Origin: SIG710 sp045596925
GTDB lineage: Bacteria; Bacillota; Clostridia; Oscillospirales; CAG-272
DNA: 49,241 nt
Direction: 5' to 3'
Assembly: GCA_045596925.1 (NCBI GenBank)
Contig: JAZODH010000062.1
Span: 1 to 49,241, forward strand
Shown: positions 1-7,912 of the stretch, piece after piece
Layout of the letters: every line of letters begins with the position of its first letter
Numbering within the stretch: position 1 is the first letter of the stretch
Notes under the pieces: model-generated
What the model saw: only the letters and a program-made list of their open reading frames with translations
The model's database searches: none
What the model was told of the DNA's origin: nothing
Translations under genes and position numbers: made by a program

Positions 1-1
1 T

Positions 2-193
2 GTTTTCACTATCCCCAACGCCGAGCAGGGAGCGCTGAATACCCTATACAAGAACGCAGTCGTTGAGGACGTTGAATACGGTCCCGAGGCTGTAAAGGTT
101 ACGGCAGTCGTTGACAGCAAAATAAGAGGAATGCTGGCAAAGTATCTCCCCGAAGCTGACAGACCTCATACAGAAAGTGAAAAAGATTGGTAA
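2..193 (+). CDS. hflX: C-terminal end of an HflX-like GTPase (partial)
   Basis: The gene is cut by the left edge; only the last 63 residues and a TAA are visible. The segment begins VFTIPNAEQGALNTLY, continues with VEDVEYGPEAVKVTAVVD and ends in a charged tail. An I-P-x-x-E/Q-x-G-x-L-x-x-L-Y start, an E-Y motif, a V-K-V-T-A strand and a final amphipathic helix are what I know from the C-terminal domain of the ribosome-associated GTPase HflX, which splits stalled or hibernating 70S ribosomes. The G-domain motifs lie outside the window, so the call rests on the tail alone. A terminator follows 10 bases after the stop, so this is the last gene of its unit. Confidence 0.55.
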   Translation, partial: VFTIPNAEQGALNTLYKNAVVEDVEYGPEAVKVTAVVDSKIRGMLAKYLPEADRPHTESEKDW

Positions 194-203
194 TAAAAAA
201 GGA

Positions 204-230
204 AGACACCCTCGGTGTCTGCTTTTTTTG
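204..230 (+). terminator. Intrinsic terminator of the hflX-like gene
   Basis: AGACACC / GGTGTCT form a 7-bp stem with a CTC loop, followed by GCTTTTTTT. It lies directly after the stop codon at 193. Confidence 0.85.
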
Positions 231-248
231 TACGTTTCTAGTAACAGC

Positions 249-379
249 CTCCCTCCGGGAGGGAGGTGGCACAGCAAAGCTGTGACGGAAGGAGCCTGCG
301 TGATGTAAAAATCCGACCATACTTAGTGTGACACATTCTCCCTCAGTCACCTATGGTGACAGCTCCCTCCCGGAGGGAG
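249..379. repeat. MITE-like inverted-repeat element
   Basis: The 17-base sequence CTCCCTCCGGGAGGGAG stands at 249-265 and its exact reverse complement at 363-379. Each arm is itself a hairpin and carries a second small hairpin just inside (CACAGC/GCTGTG at 270-284; GTCACC/GGTGAC at 346-360). The whole is a roughly 130-base imperfect palindrome without coding capacity, sitting in the 219-base gap between two convergent genes. Elements of this build are common as dispersed non-autonomous repeats in gut Clostridia; mobility is inferred, not seen. Confidence 0.7.
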
Positions 380-412
380 CCTTACTCAATATTCACATAT
401 TTAACGATTATA

Positions 413-1150
413 TTACTTTGAAACTATGTTTTTTACGGTCTTCTTGATAACCTCTATCTTGCCCTCGTCCGCACCCTCGGGAACGAAGGTCGAATCAAAG
501 ATGCTCTTGCCCGTCAGCGTTTCAAACCAGGTAGCGCCAACCGCGTATCTGCCGTAGATAAGATTCATATGAAAGCCGTCGCGGCAAAGGCTCTCGCCGC
601 CCTTTGCATAGTCAAACTCGGGGGTCCTGCGTAAAACCTGAATAACGTCTCCCGCAGGGATCACGGGAAGCGAATGTGCATGACAGAACTTCTCTGTTGC
701 CGAGATTATCATATCATACATTTTCTGCTGGTCGCAATCGTAATTGGGGAAATGGCCGTGCGTACTGTCAATTTCATATGCCCAGGTTCTATGGAAATAG
801 ACCTTGGCATTGGGCGCGTACTTTGCGATGAACTCCAGAAGCTGACTGCCGTAAGGCTCGTAGGTCTCCTCAAGTCCCGACTTGTGACTCACCTGCTGAA
901 TGGTCACCACGTCCCACGTACCCGACAAAAGTCCTTCTTTTATTGAACAGAACTCTCCCGGAAATATGCCGTTGACCTGGCGGTGGTGAACTCGCTGATC
1001 CTCGTTGATTGTTTCCATGTGTCTCTCAAGGGAGCAACCGCCGATATACAAATTGACCGCAGTAAGGTCAAATTCAGCCCCTTTTGCGATCTGATGCAGA
1101 TACTTCGTCGCATCGTCCGAAAAACTGTTACCGATAGCTAAAATCTTCAC
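413..1150 (-). CDS. DUF4886 / SGNH-like hydrolase-fold protein
   Basis: 245 residues, ATG start. The N-terminus MKILAIGNSFSDDATKYL carries the G-N-S-F-S block I of the SGNH/GDSL hydrolase fold; further in are IGGCSLERHM, WDVVTIQQVSHKSG and, near the C-terminus, DGFHMNLIYGRYA, which supplies a D-x-x-H pair of the catalytic type. This arrangement is that of DUF4886 proteins, common in Bacteroidetes and Clostridia and often tied to carbohydrate-ester use; no substrate can be named. There is no signal peptide, so it should be cytosolic. Its ATG overlaps the stop of the upstream membrane-protein gene by four bases (1147-1150), so the two are translationally coupled. Confidence 0.7.
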   Translation of the reverse strand: MKILAIGNSFSDDATKYLHQIAKGAEFDLTAVNLYIGGCSLERHMETINEDQRVHHRQVNGIFPGEFCSIKEGLLSGTWDVVTIQQVSHKSGLEETYEPYGSQLLEFIAKYAPNAKVYFHRTWAYEIDSTHGHFPNYDCDQQKMYDMIISATEKFCHAHSLPVIPAGDVIQVLRRTPEFDYAKGGESLCRDGFHMNLIYGRYAVGATWFETLTGKSIFDSTFVPEGADEGKIEVIKKTVKNIVSK

Positions 1151-1437
1151 TTCTCTTCTCCCTTCTCGAGAGCCGCATCAAGTCTCTTGTTACGTATGTA
1201 GAGCAGAATATCCACAGAGACCATGATAAGGTTGATAACGTAGAACATAAGAACGTACCACTTGAATGACGACGCGGTGAGCTTTGCGGTGATTCCGCAA
1301 ATATAACCAACCCAAATGAACAGCAAAAACATGACGCTCTTGCCCTTTGCAGTTCTTACCTTATAAGATTTTGCAACGTTTATAGGCCAGGATGCGCCGA
1401 AGAGACAGACCATGGCGATCTCAAAAATTTCAGACAT
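1147..1437 (-). CDS. Small PQ-loop/SemiSWEET-like membrane protein
   Basis: 96 residues with about three hydrophobic segments (near 5-20, 35-55 and 62-82) and a charged cytosolic tail. The stretch WPINVAKSYKVRTAKGKS resembles the first helix and loop of PQ-loop or SemiSWEET half-transporters (P-x(3)-K-x(3)-R-T-x-K-G-x-S), which work as dimers in sugar transport. The family call is by motif only. ATG at 1437 follows AAGGAGGGAAGAAAA, a strong site, and a consensus promoter lies just upstream. The stop overlaps the start of the DUF4886 gene, which suggests that uptake and hydrolysis of one compound are linked. Confidence 0.55.
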   Translation of the reverse strand: MSEIFEIAMVCLFGASWPINVAKSYKVRTAKGKSVMFLLFIWVGYICGITAKLTASSFKWYVLMFYVINLIMVSVDILLYIRNKRLDAALEKGEEK

Positions 1438-1466
1438 TTTTCTTCCCTCCTTTTTACACTCTGTAC

Positions 1467-1495
1467 ATTATAACACAGCAAGCGCGTCTAATCAA
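1467..1495 (-). promoter_or_regulatory. SigA-type promoter for the PQ-loop/DUF4886 unit
   Basis: On the minus strand TTGATT (1490-1495) and TATAAT (1467-1472) are 17 bases apart, ending 30 bases before the ATG at 1437. Confidence 0.75.
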
Positions 1496-1529
1496 TGTGC
1501 TTTTGCCGATAAAAAATGTGTATTTTAAG

Positions 1530-1557
1530 AAACGGCAGTCGATCACGACTGCCGTTT
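1530..1557 (-). terminator. Terminator hairpin after glnA
   Basis: AAACGGCAGTCG / CGACTGCCGTTT, a 12-bp stem with an ATCA loop. It lies just downstream of the glnA stop (minus strand). The T-run on the minus strand is short (TTTCTT). Confidence 0.75.
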
Positions 1558-1565
1558 TATATTGA

Positions 1566-2990
1566 TTAAAGATTATAGTACTTATCAAACTCAGCGGGGT
1601 GAGGAATTGCTGCCAGCTGGCGGCACTCCGCGCGCTTGGACTTGATGAAGTTTGCAATAAGCTCCTCGGGGAATACACCCGCCTCGGTCAGGTAAGCGTG
1701 ATCTGCTTCAAGGGCGTTGAGAGCCTCGTCCAGAGACGTGGGCAGACCCTTGAGCTTTGCCTTTTCCTCCTCGGGGAGGTTGTAGAGGTTCATATCGTAG
1801 GGACCCCAACCGTTTGCGTGAGGATCTATCTTATTCTTTACGCCGTCAAGACCTGCCATGAGGATAGCCGCATAGCAGAAATAAGGATTACAGGTGGCGT
1901 CGGGGTTACGAAGCTCAAAGCGGCGCTTGTCGGGACTCTTTGCGTATGCGGGAATACGGATGACCGCACTTCTGTTAGAGGTCGCATATCCAACGGTTAC
2001 GGGTGCCTCAAAGCCGGGCACGAGACGCTTGAAGGAGTTCGTGCTGGGGTTTGTGAGAGCGCACAGAGACGCGATGTGCTTGAGCAGACCGCCCATGAAA
2101 TAATGAGCAGTTTCGCTCAGATGAGAGTAGCCGTTATCGTCCGAGAACACGGGCTGACCGTCCTTCTTGAGAAGCATGTGAACGTGCATACCCGAGCCTG
2201 CCTCGCCGTAGATGGGCTTAGGCATGAAGGTAGCGGTCTTGCCGTACTTGAGTGCCGTGTTGTGAATGATATATTTGATCATCATGGTAGCATCTGCCAT
2301 GTCGACCACTTCGCCCAGCTGAGGCTCGATCTCAAACTGACCTGATGCCGCAACCTCGGGATGATGATAGTTGATCTTGATACCCATTTCAGCCATTCTC
2401 ATGCACATCTCACTGCGGCACTCGTAGGAAACGTCAAAGGGCTTTGCGATGTGATAATTCTTCTGCTTGGGAACGATAACTCCCTTGCCCTCAACGGCAC
2501 TGTTCCAATAAGACTGCTTTGCGTCAACCGACGCGCCGATGTAGCTGCCCTCAACGCCCCAGTTCACCTCGTCAAAGAGGTAGAACTCAAACTCGGGGAG
2601 AATGAACATCTCGTCTGCAATTCCGCTTGCTTTCATGTAGTCAACAGCCGCGCGGATAATATTTCTGGGGTACTGCGCCAGAGGTCTGTTTTCGGGGTTA
2701 TCGATTATCATTGCGTTACCCGTCATGGACAGAGTGGGTATCTCGCAGAAGGGATCGATGACCGCCGTGTCGGGGTCGGGGATAAACACCATGTCGCTCT
2801 TTTCAACCACCGCATAGCCGTAGTTTGAAGCGTCAAATCCGATGCCGCTCTTCATGGTATCCTCGGAGAAGTTCTGCGCGGGGATAGTTACGTGACGGTA
2901 CTGACCGTTAATGTCCACCATCTTGAAGTCGATCATTTTGATATCGTGCTCCTTGATGAGAGCAAGAATGTCCTTTACACTTTTTGCCAT
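1566..2990 (-). CDS. glnA: Glutamine synthetase, type I
   Basis: 474 residues; catalyses ATP-dependent condensation of glutamate and ammonia to glutamine. The beta-grasp N-terminal domain starts with VKDILALIKEHDIKMIDFKM. The catalytic domain shows the GSGMHVHMLL block, NRSAVIRIPAYAKSPDKRRF for the ATP/glutamate site, and RNPDATCNPYFCYAAILMAG. The loop NLYNLPEEE matches the region of the adenylylated Tyr in enterobacterial GSI-beta enzymes, so the Tyr target is present, though no adenylyltransferase is visible. ATG at 2990 was chosen over an upstream TTG because AGAGG stands 10 bases before it. The gene follows the ThuA-domain gene by 22 bases and is probably co-transcribed with it. Confidence 0.97.
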   Translation of the reverse strand: MAKSVKDILALIKEHDIKMIDFKMVDINGQYRHVTIPAQNFSEDTMKSGIGFDASNYGYAVVEKSDMVFIPDPDTAVIDPFCEIPTLSMTGNAMIIDNPENRPLAQYPRNIIRAAVDYMKASGIADEMFILPEFEFYLFDEVNWGVEGSYIGASVDAKQSYWNSAVEGKGVIVPKQKNYHIAKPFDVSYECRSEMCMRMAEMGIKINYHHPEVAASGQFEIEPQLGEVVDMADATMMIKYIIHNTALKYGKTATFMPKPIYGEAGSGMHVHMLLKKDGQPVFSDDNGYSHLSETAHYFMGGLLKHIASLCALTNPSTNSFKRLVPGFEAPVTVGYATSNRSAVIRIPAYAKSPDKRRFELRNPDATCNPYFCYAAILMAGLDGVKNKIDPHANGWGPYDMNLYNLPEEEKAKLKGLPTSLDEALNALEADHAYLTEAGVFPEELIANFIKSKRAECRQLAAIPHPAEFDKYYNL

Positions 2991-3012
2991 TTTGTTTGTA
3001 CCTCTTTTCAAA

Positions 3013-3759
3013 TTATTTGTCAAACTCGTTTACGATAGGCTCGGTAACGTTGATACACCCCTCGTCCACCTTATATCCAAACTCGTTGGGGCGTAGATAG
3101 TGAACTGCGTTCTTGATCAGGCGCTGAACGTAGGGGTTATGGAAGGAACGGCAGGTCTCATGGCCGGGCTGAAGGTATACCAGCTTGCCCGCGCCCTTGT
3201 GGTAGCAAGCACCGCTTCTGAATACGTGACCGTCCTCAAACCAACCGCACAGCAAAAGCTCGTCGGGCTGAGGAATATAGAAAGGCTCTGCGTAAAGCTC
3301 TTCATTGTCAATGAGGAAGTGATCGGGAATACCCGCAAGAATGGGATGAGCGGGATTCATATTCCAGATTATCTCACGCTGGTTTCTTCCCCAGGTCAGA
3401 TTACCCGTAGACCCGAGAATACGCTTGAAAGGCTTGGAATGATGCGCGGAATGAAGGCCAAGGAAGCCCATGCCGCCGTTTACAACGCGGGAGAAAACCT
3501 TCTCAACCAGCTCGTCCTTAACCTCGCCATGAGCCATGTGTCCCCACCAGATAAGAACGTCTGTATTGTTCAGAACCTCGTCGGGAAGACCCTGCTCGGG
3601 GTCGTCAAGCGCAACGAATTTTGCCTCGATATCAGCCTCTTCGTTCAGGAAATTGCAAACGAATGCATGAATGCCGCCGGGATAAATCTTTGTAACCTTG
3701 GGACTGGTCTTTTCGTGTCTGCACTCGTGCCAGAACGTAACTCTTATTTTCTCTGCCAT
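3013..3759 (-). CDS. ThuA-domain (trehalose-utilisation type) protein
   Basis: 248 residues. KIRVTFWHECRHEKTSPKV, DVLIWWGHMAHGEV, GFLGLHSAHHSKPFKRILGS and the late PGHETCRSFHNPYVQRLIKNAVHYL are typical of the ThuA family (class I glutamine-amidotransferase-like fold), named for trehalose utilisation in Sinorhizobium and also implicated in oxidation of sugars. There is no signal peptide. ATG at 3759 follows GAGGAG with an 8-base gap. It is the first gene after a divergent promoter pair and precedes glnA by 22 bases. The catalytic role of this family is still poorly defined, so no reaction is proposed. Confidence 0.85.
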   Translation of the reverse strand: MAEKIRVTFWHECRHEKTSPKVTKIYPGGIHAFVCNFLNEEADIEAKFVALDDPEQGLPDEVLNNTDVLIWWGHMAHGEVKDELVEKVFSRVVNGGMGFLGLHSAHHSKPFKRILGSTGNLTWGRNQREIIWNMNPAHPILAGIPDHFLIDNEELYAEPFYIPQPDELLLCGWFEDGHVFRSGACYHKGAGKLVYLQPGHETCRSFHNPYVQRLIKNAVHYLRPNEFGYKVDEGCINVTEPIVNEFDK

Positions 3760-3812
3760 GATAAACGCTCCTCAAAATCAAACAAAATTAAGGCGGATGC
3801 CTATTTAATGGT

Positions 3813-3841
3813 ATTATATACCATTTACCCTTGTATTTCAA
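3813..3841 (-). promoter_or_regulatory. SigA-type promoter for the ThuA/glnA unit
   Basis: Minus strand TTGAAA (3836-3841), 17-base spacer, TATAAT (3813-3818). It forms a divergent pair with the promoter at 3882-3910; 40 bases separate the two -35 elements. Confidence 0.8.
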
Positions 3842-3881
3842 GAGGTTTTGTCAACTTTTTCACCTTTTGTTGTCTTTTTTC

Positions 3882-3910
3882 TTGACTTTGGCAAGGAAAG
3901 AATATATAAT
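3882..3910 (+). promoter_or_regulatory. SigA-type promoter for the esterase
   Basis: TTGACT (3882-3887), 17-base spacer, TATAAT (3905-3910), 52 bases before the ATG at 3963. Confidence 0.85.
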
Positions 3911-3962
3911 TAGTTGTACTTATGCGGGCAGGTCTGCCCATCCAAGAGGAAGGAACTTAAAA

Positions 3963-4799
3963 ATGAGATATTTTGAGGAAAAGATCGAGCTGAACGGCTT
4001 CTCCGTTTCGCTTTTTGGCTACATACCCGTAAATCCACGAGAGATCTCGGCATATCTGAACCGTCGCCCTGCGGTTATCGTACTTCCCGGCGGTGCATAC
4101 GTAGGTCTTGCAAACCACGAGGGTGAGCCTATCGCTATGAGATTCGCGGCACAGGGAATCTGTGCATTTGTGCTCAAATATTCCGTCAAGCCCGATGGCG
4201 CCGTTTTTCCCCAGGCTCTTTGCGAGGCTCTGACCGCCGTTAAGTACGTTCGCGATCACGCGGAGGAGTTCGGAATCGACCCGAACAATATTGCCACTCT
4301 CGGCTTTTCCGCCGGCGGTCATCTATGCGCGTCAACAGGTGTACTATGGAACGAAGAATGTCTTGACGGATATCTTGCAGGCGACCGCCGCACATACCGT
4401 CCCGACAAGATCATTCCTTGCTATCCCGTAATTTCAAACGATCCCGCAATAGGACACAAGGGCAGCTTCGGAAATCTGTTCTGCAAGACATATGAGGAGC
4501 TGACACAAGCCGAGCTTGACCAGACCTGCCTTGAAAAGCACGTGGACAACGAGTCTTCACCCGCTTTCCTCTGGATCACTGCCGAGGATAATGCGGTGAA
4601 CCCTCTCAACCCTCTTTATCTTGCAGCCGAGTATATAAAGCGCAAGATCCCCTGCGAATTTTATATGTATCCTCACGGTCCTCACGGTATCGGTCTTGCA
4701 GACCACATGGGTACAGACTGCACCTTTGGCGAGGGATACGAGGCAAAGGATTGGATGGAAAAGGCTATCCGCTTTATCTACGACGAGAAAATGAAATGA
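3963..4799 (+). CDS. Alpha/beta-hydrolase esterase (acetyl-xylan-esterase-like)
   Basis: 278 residues. AVIVLPGGAYVGLANHEGEP supplies the oxyanion-hole region; LGFSAGGHLCASTG holds the nucleophile elbow G-x-S-x-G; ITAEDNAVNPLNPLYLA holds the likely acidic residue and FYMYPHGPHGIGL the catalytic His. This set is typical of BD-FAE/acetyl-esterase-like hydrolases acting on acetylated sugars or oligosaccharides. No signal peptide, so it would act on imported substrate. ATG at 3963 is preferred over upstream starts because AAGAGGAAGG lies just before it and it falls 52 bases downstream of a consensus promoter. The stop overlaps the start of the next gene. Confidence 0.85.
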   Translation: MRYFEEKIELNGFSVSLFGYIPVNPREISAYLNRRPAVIVLPGGAYVGLANHEGEPIAMRFAAQGICAFVLKYSVKPDGAVFPQALCEALTAVKYVRDHAEEFGIDPNNIATLGFSAGGHLCASTGVLWNEECLDGYLAGDRRTYRPDKIIPCYPVISNDPAIGHKGSFGNLFCKTYEELTQAELDQTCLEKHVDNESSPAFLWITAEDNAVNPLNPLYLAAEYIKRKIPCEFYMYPHGPHGIGLADHMGTDCTFGEGYEAKDWMEKAIRFIYDEKMK

Positions 4800-5248
4800 T
4801 GAAAAAAACTTATTTTTTGAGAGTTTTTGCGGTATCCGCCCTGTTGGCGGCGGTTATCATCGCGTCCTTTTTCTCGCTTATCCTCTCGATCGGCGAGGAG
4901 GCTGTCAGAAACGGAAATTTTGTTTTTTCAGTCCTCTACTCTGTGGCATGGGTAGGGATCATATTGACTGCAAACGCGAAAAAGCTGAGAACGCTTCAGT
5001 GGTTTTCGGCAGTCTATCTGGGTATAACGGCGCTTTTGTATCTGCTCATGCTCATCATGTCCGTCTTCCCCTCACTCAAGCTGAGCGCGGGACTTGCCTT
5101 TGCGATCATGTTTGAGATATTTCCCTTCTTCGGGTGGTCACGTGTCATCACAAACAGCATCGCACTGCCCGCCTTCTGCCTTGCGCTGACGGGCTGTATG
5201 ACTGCAACGGTCGCCGTTCCGCTTTTCCAAAAAACGAATAAGAAGTGA
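4796..5248 (+). CDS. Hypothetical four-helix membrane protein
   Basis: 150 residues (ATGATG start; either Met is possible). Four hydrophobic segments can be read: VFAVSALLAAVIIASFFSLI, FSVLYSVAWVGIILT, WFSAVYLGITALLYLLMLIM and ALPAFCLALTGCMTATVAV. I do not recognise a family. The start lies inside the stop of the esterase gene (ATGA-type overlap), so it is translated with it. There is no terminator before the preQ1 riboswitch, so some transcripts may run on into queT. Confidence 0.7.
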   Translation: MMKKTYFLRVFAVSALLAAVIIASFFSLILSIGEEAVRNGNFVFSVLYSVAWVGIILTANAKKLRTLQWFSAVYLGITALLYLLMLIMSVFPSLKLSAGLAFAIMFEIFPFFGWSRVITNSIALPAFCLALTGCMTATVAVPLFQKTNKK

Positions 5249-5271
5249 TTCGGGCACTTTAAAAATCCCGA

Positions 5272-5314
5272 GGTGAGTTCGAGACCTTCCTCACCCAAAA
5301 CAAAACTAAAGGAG
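5272..5314 (+). promoter_or_regulatory. PreQ1-I riboswitch (candidate)
   Basis: GGTGAG (5272-5277) pairs with CTCACC (5290-5295), enclosing a pyrimidine-rich 12-base loop that begins TTC. The A-rich tail CAAAACAAAACTAAAGG follows at once. Stem, TTC-starting loop, a C just before the 3' stem strand, and an A-rich tail ending CTAA(A)GG are the layout of class I preQ1 aptamers, in which the tail folds back as a pseudoknot. The tail runs straight into the AAAGGAG ribosome binding site of queT, so ligand binding would block translation. The downstream gene is a queuosine-precursor transporter, which fits. Confidence 0.72.
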
Positions 5315-5323
5315 AAAAATCAA

Positions 5324-5812
5324 ATGAAAACCAACAAGGTGCTGTTTTTGTGTCAGGGTGCCATGATCGGTTCACTCTACGTCATTCTGACGCTTTTGTC
5401 AAGCGTCACAGGGCTGGCATCCACCCCTGTGAGGTTGTCCGAAGCACTGTGCGTGCTTCCCTATTTTACGCCCGCCGCAGTTCCCGGACTTTTCGTAGGC
5501 TGTCTCATTTCAAACCTCATTTTTGGCGGCGCGATTCCCGATATCATCTTCGGAAGTCTGGCAACGTTGCTGGGTGCCGCGGGAACATATCTTCTGCGAA
5601 ATTTAAAAGGGGGAAAATGGCTTGCATCCATTCCACCCGTCCTGTCGAACACCATCATTATTCCGCCGATCCTTTCCTATTGTTACGGATACAGCGAGGG
5701 CTGGGTAGTGGTCGCTTCGGGAATAGCTTTGAGCGAGATCGTCTCCTGCACTCTCATCGGCACGGTTCTTTTGCTTGCCCTGATGCCTTTGAGAAAGAGG
5801 CTTTTTAAATAA
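5324..5812 (+). CDS. queT: QueT family queuosine-precursor transporter (ECF S-component)
   Basis: 162 residues and about five membrane helices. VRLSEALCVLPYFTPAAVPGLF, GCLISNLIFGG, DIIFGSLATLLGAAGTYLL and PPVLSNTIIIPPILSY match the QueT family, substrate-binding subunits of energy-coupling-factor transporters for preQ1/preQ0-type precursors of the tRNA base queuosine. The shared ECF ATPases and EcfT are not in the window, as is normal for group II ECF systems. ATG at 5324 has AAAGGAG 10 bases upstream inside the riboswitch tail. A bidirectional terminator follows. Confidence 0.88.
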   Translation: MKTNKVLFLCQGAMIGSLYVILTLLSSVTGLASTPVRLSEALCVLPYFTPAAVPGLFVGCLISNLIFGGAIPDIIFGSLATLLGAAGTYLLRNLKGGKWLASIPPVLSNTIIIPPILSYCYGYSEGWVVVASGIALSEIVSCTLIGTVLLLALMPLRKRLFK

Positions 5813-5816
5813 AAAC

Positions 5817-5843
5817 GAGGACGGCTTTCGCCGTCCTCATTTT
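5817..5843. terminator. Bidirectional terminator between queT and the DUF3794 gene
   Basis: GAGGACGGC/GCCGTCCTC-type stem with a short T-rich loop, flanked by A-rich sequence on the left and ATTTTTATTT on the right. It serves the convergent genes on both sides. Confidence 0.85.
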
Positions 5844-7399
5844 TATTTGCAGATTATAACGTATTTTACGTTTTCGGGCAGGGGGCTTGACACAGCCGAC
5901 ATGGGCAGGTCGTTGGCAAGAGCCAACGAGGACAGGGGTACGCGGTACTTTTTCGCCACGCCCCACATGGTCTGACCCGCCGAGGGATAGCAAACGGTGA
6001 TGCCGCCGTCCAAAGCCTGCGATTTCTCAATTTCCGCACTCTTTACCGCCGTAATATTTCTGCCGTCCGTCACCGCATAGGAAAGATAAATATTGCCTGT
6101 GACCGTCGCCGCGCCGTTTTCCAGCTTACATTCAGCACCGTATACGGAGGCACAGCAAATAAGGCTAAGCTCGCCCTCGGGCTTTTTCGCCGTCACCGAC
6201 AAGCTTATGGGAAGGCTCTCCTCGGTCACATAATATTCGCCCGCCGACAGAATGACCGCGCCCGCACGACAGCGACCGTTTATATTTATTTTCCCATTCT
6301 CATAGGTACAATCCTCGATCTCCGCCACACCGTATGCGTCAAATGCACGACTGTCCTCGGTCAGCTGAAGGTTGCCCGGGCGAAGCGCTCCGGAGAATCT
6401 CACCGTCTCGCCGCCTGCGGCCATGACGGTACTGTACTTATGGGTCTCGGTCAGAATATTTTCCGTCCCTTCGGTACTGTAAAGATCCTTCACCACCGTC
6501 AAAGGCGAGTTGCGGTGCAGGTCAGCGCAACAGACAATATTGATCTTTGCGCTGACGTTGCCGTCCTCTAAGGTCACGTCGGTGTCAGTCACATACGGGA
6601 ACGCCGTCCAAAGCTCCTGCGCGGCGCTGTCTCCGTGAGTGTCGGTCTCGATCTCGCAGGTAAAGGGCAAATTGTCGCAGATCTCCTTCGGCTGTCCTTC
6701 TTCCGTACAGAGAACTCTAAGCCTCGCCTCACCCGATACGGTCACAAGCCCGCCCGATGCGGATATCTCCTTTATATACGCGTCCGCATGACCGTAAACC
6801 GGAGTCATCAGCTCGGTGTCGCAGGGTATCTGCGCCGAAACGGTCAGCTCCTCACTCATATATCTGCGGCTGTCGGCACAAAGGATCTCCTCTGTCAGCT
6901 TTTCACATTTTGCGCCGCTGTCGATACGAGGCGCGTACTCCGACAGGCAATATCCCCTCACCTTTGAACGCAAGCGGCATTTCACGCTTACCTTTCGAGG
7001 AGACATGACCCGTCCGACAGCATTTTCCGTTCTGCTGTCGGCTATGACCTCGGGCGCAAAGGGATCGGGCGCATTTTCGGGACGCGCAATGGGCACTTCA
7101 AAGGCATAATCGCACCCCAGGGGCGCGCTTGCCATTTCCCCGTCAGAGGTTACGTAGATCATCTCATAATCGACCTTGCCCGAAAATTCCGCAGACCCGC
7201 CGCCGATATATCTTCCCGCGGGGGACACGTTTGTCTCTATTCTCAAAAGCTTTCTTATCTCGGGATAATAGTCGGGCAAGGTGAAATCGGACGACAGCTC
7301 GCTCACAACGTCTCGGGACATAAAGCAGGTCCTGTATTCTGCGCCCGTACACTCGCCGTTTTCGGGAGTGAGCATAAATTCAAGTGGATTTTTGTTCAT
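5843..7399 (-). CDS. DUF3794 / LysM protein, SipL- or spore-coat-like
   Basis: 518 residues. The body is made of beta-rich DUF3794 repeats (early block VVSELSSDFTLPDYYPEIRK; later KISASGG-type and RAGAVILSAGEYYVTEESLPI segments). The last 50 residues, from VCYPSAGQTMWGVAKKY, form a LysM domain. In Clostridioides difficile, SipL has this architecture and ties the coat protein SpoIVA to the forespore membrane; Bacillus SafA-type coat proteins also use LysM. A role in spore-coat morphogenesis is therefore inferred. ATG at 7399 was chosen because GGAG precedes it by 8 bases, whereas an upstream GTG has none. Confidence 0.8.
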   Translation of the reverse strand: MNKNPLEFMLTPENGECTGAEYRTCFMSRDVVSELSSDFTLPDYYPEIRKLLRIETNVSPAGRYIGGGSAEFSGKVDYEMIYVTSDGEMASAPLGCDYAFEVPIARPENAPDPFAPEVIADSRTENAVGRVMSPRKVSVKCRLRSKVRGYCLSEYAPRIDSGAKCEKLTEEILCADSRRYMSEELTVSAQIPCDTELMTPVYGHADAYIKEISASGGLVTVSGEARLRVLCTEEGQPKEICDNLPFTCEIETDTHGDSAAQELWTAFPYVTDTDVTLEDGNVSAKINIVCCADLHRNSPLTVVKDLYSTEGTENILTETHKYSTVMAAGGETVRFSGALRPGNLQLTEDSRAFDAYGVAEIEDCTYENGKININGRCRAGAVILSAGEYYVTEESLPISLSVTAKKPEGELSLICCASVYGAECKLENGAATVTGNIYLSYAVTDGRNITAVKSAEIEKSQALDGGITVCYPSAGQTMWGVAKKYRVPLSSLALANDLPMSAVSSPLPENVKYVIICK

Positions 7400-7488
7400 C
7401 TTCGTCGCTCCAATCCGCCGCACAGCGGCTTTTTATTCACTGAATAATATGCTCCTGGTGCTTTTTTTATTCCGATTTGTTTTTTGGG

Positions 7489-7517
7489 TTGATTTTTGCA
7501 AAAAAATGTTGTATAAT
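7489..7517 (+). promoter_or_regulatory. SigA-type promoter
   Basis: TTGATT (7489-7494), 17-base spacer, TATAAT (7512-7517), upstream of the small Cys-rich gene at 7565. Confidence 0.8.
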
Positions 7518-7564
7518 AGGTAAAAAGCAAAAGATTTCAGCCGATGGGCGGAGCGGAGCGTTTT

Positions 7565-7909
7565 ATGGGAAGAAAAGAAAAATACGAGCTTGACAGAGTT
7601 TGTGCCTACTGCGAGCGCGCAACGGTGCTGGCAGGAGGCGATCATGTATTGTGCGATAAGCGCGGCGTGGTCACGGGCACGCATCATTGCAGAAAATTTG
7701 TTTACGATCCCTTAAAGCGCAAGCCCGCGCGCACAAAACCCCTGCCGCAGGTGGAGCTTGGAGCTCTTGACGATGCGACCCCCGCAGAGGAGACAGTCGA
7801 AAAAGAAGATAATAAAGAAGGAGAGAACGAGGAATCCGAAGCACAAGGCGAAACTCTCACCGAAGTCCTTCCACAGCTTGAGCTTCCGACGCTCGACGAA
7901 ATTCCATAA
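7565..7909 (+). CDS. Small Cys-rich (zinc-finger-like) protein with acidic tail
   Basis: 114 residues. The first 45 contain VCAYCERATVLAGG, a Cys in HVLCDKRGVV and HHCRKFVYDPLKR, giving C-x2-C...C...H-H-C, a likely zinc site. The last 60 residues are low-complexity and very acidic (runs such as EKEDNKEGENEESE). I know similar short proteins as uncharacterised conserved genes in Oscillospirales. ATG at 7565 has GGAG six bases upstream, better placed than the ATG at 7544. A monocistronic gene: own promoter before it and two hairpins after it. Confidence 0.75.
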   Translation: MGRKEKYELDRVCAYCERATVLAGGDHVLCDKRGVVTGTHHCRKFVYDPLKRKPARTKPLPQVELGALDDATPAEETVEKEDNKEGENEESEAQGETLTEVLPQLELPTLDEIP

Positions 7910-7912
7910 AAT

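Noticed and set aside
5350..5808. A 152-codon frame inside queT
   Set aside because: Alternative frame of the QueT gene; basic, low-information protein without start signals.
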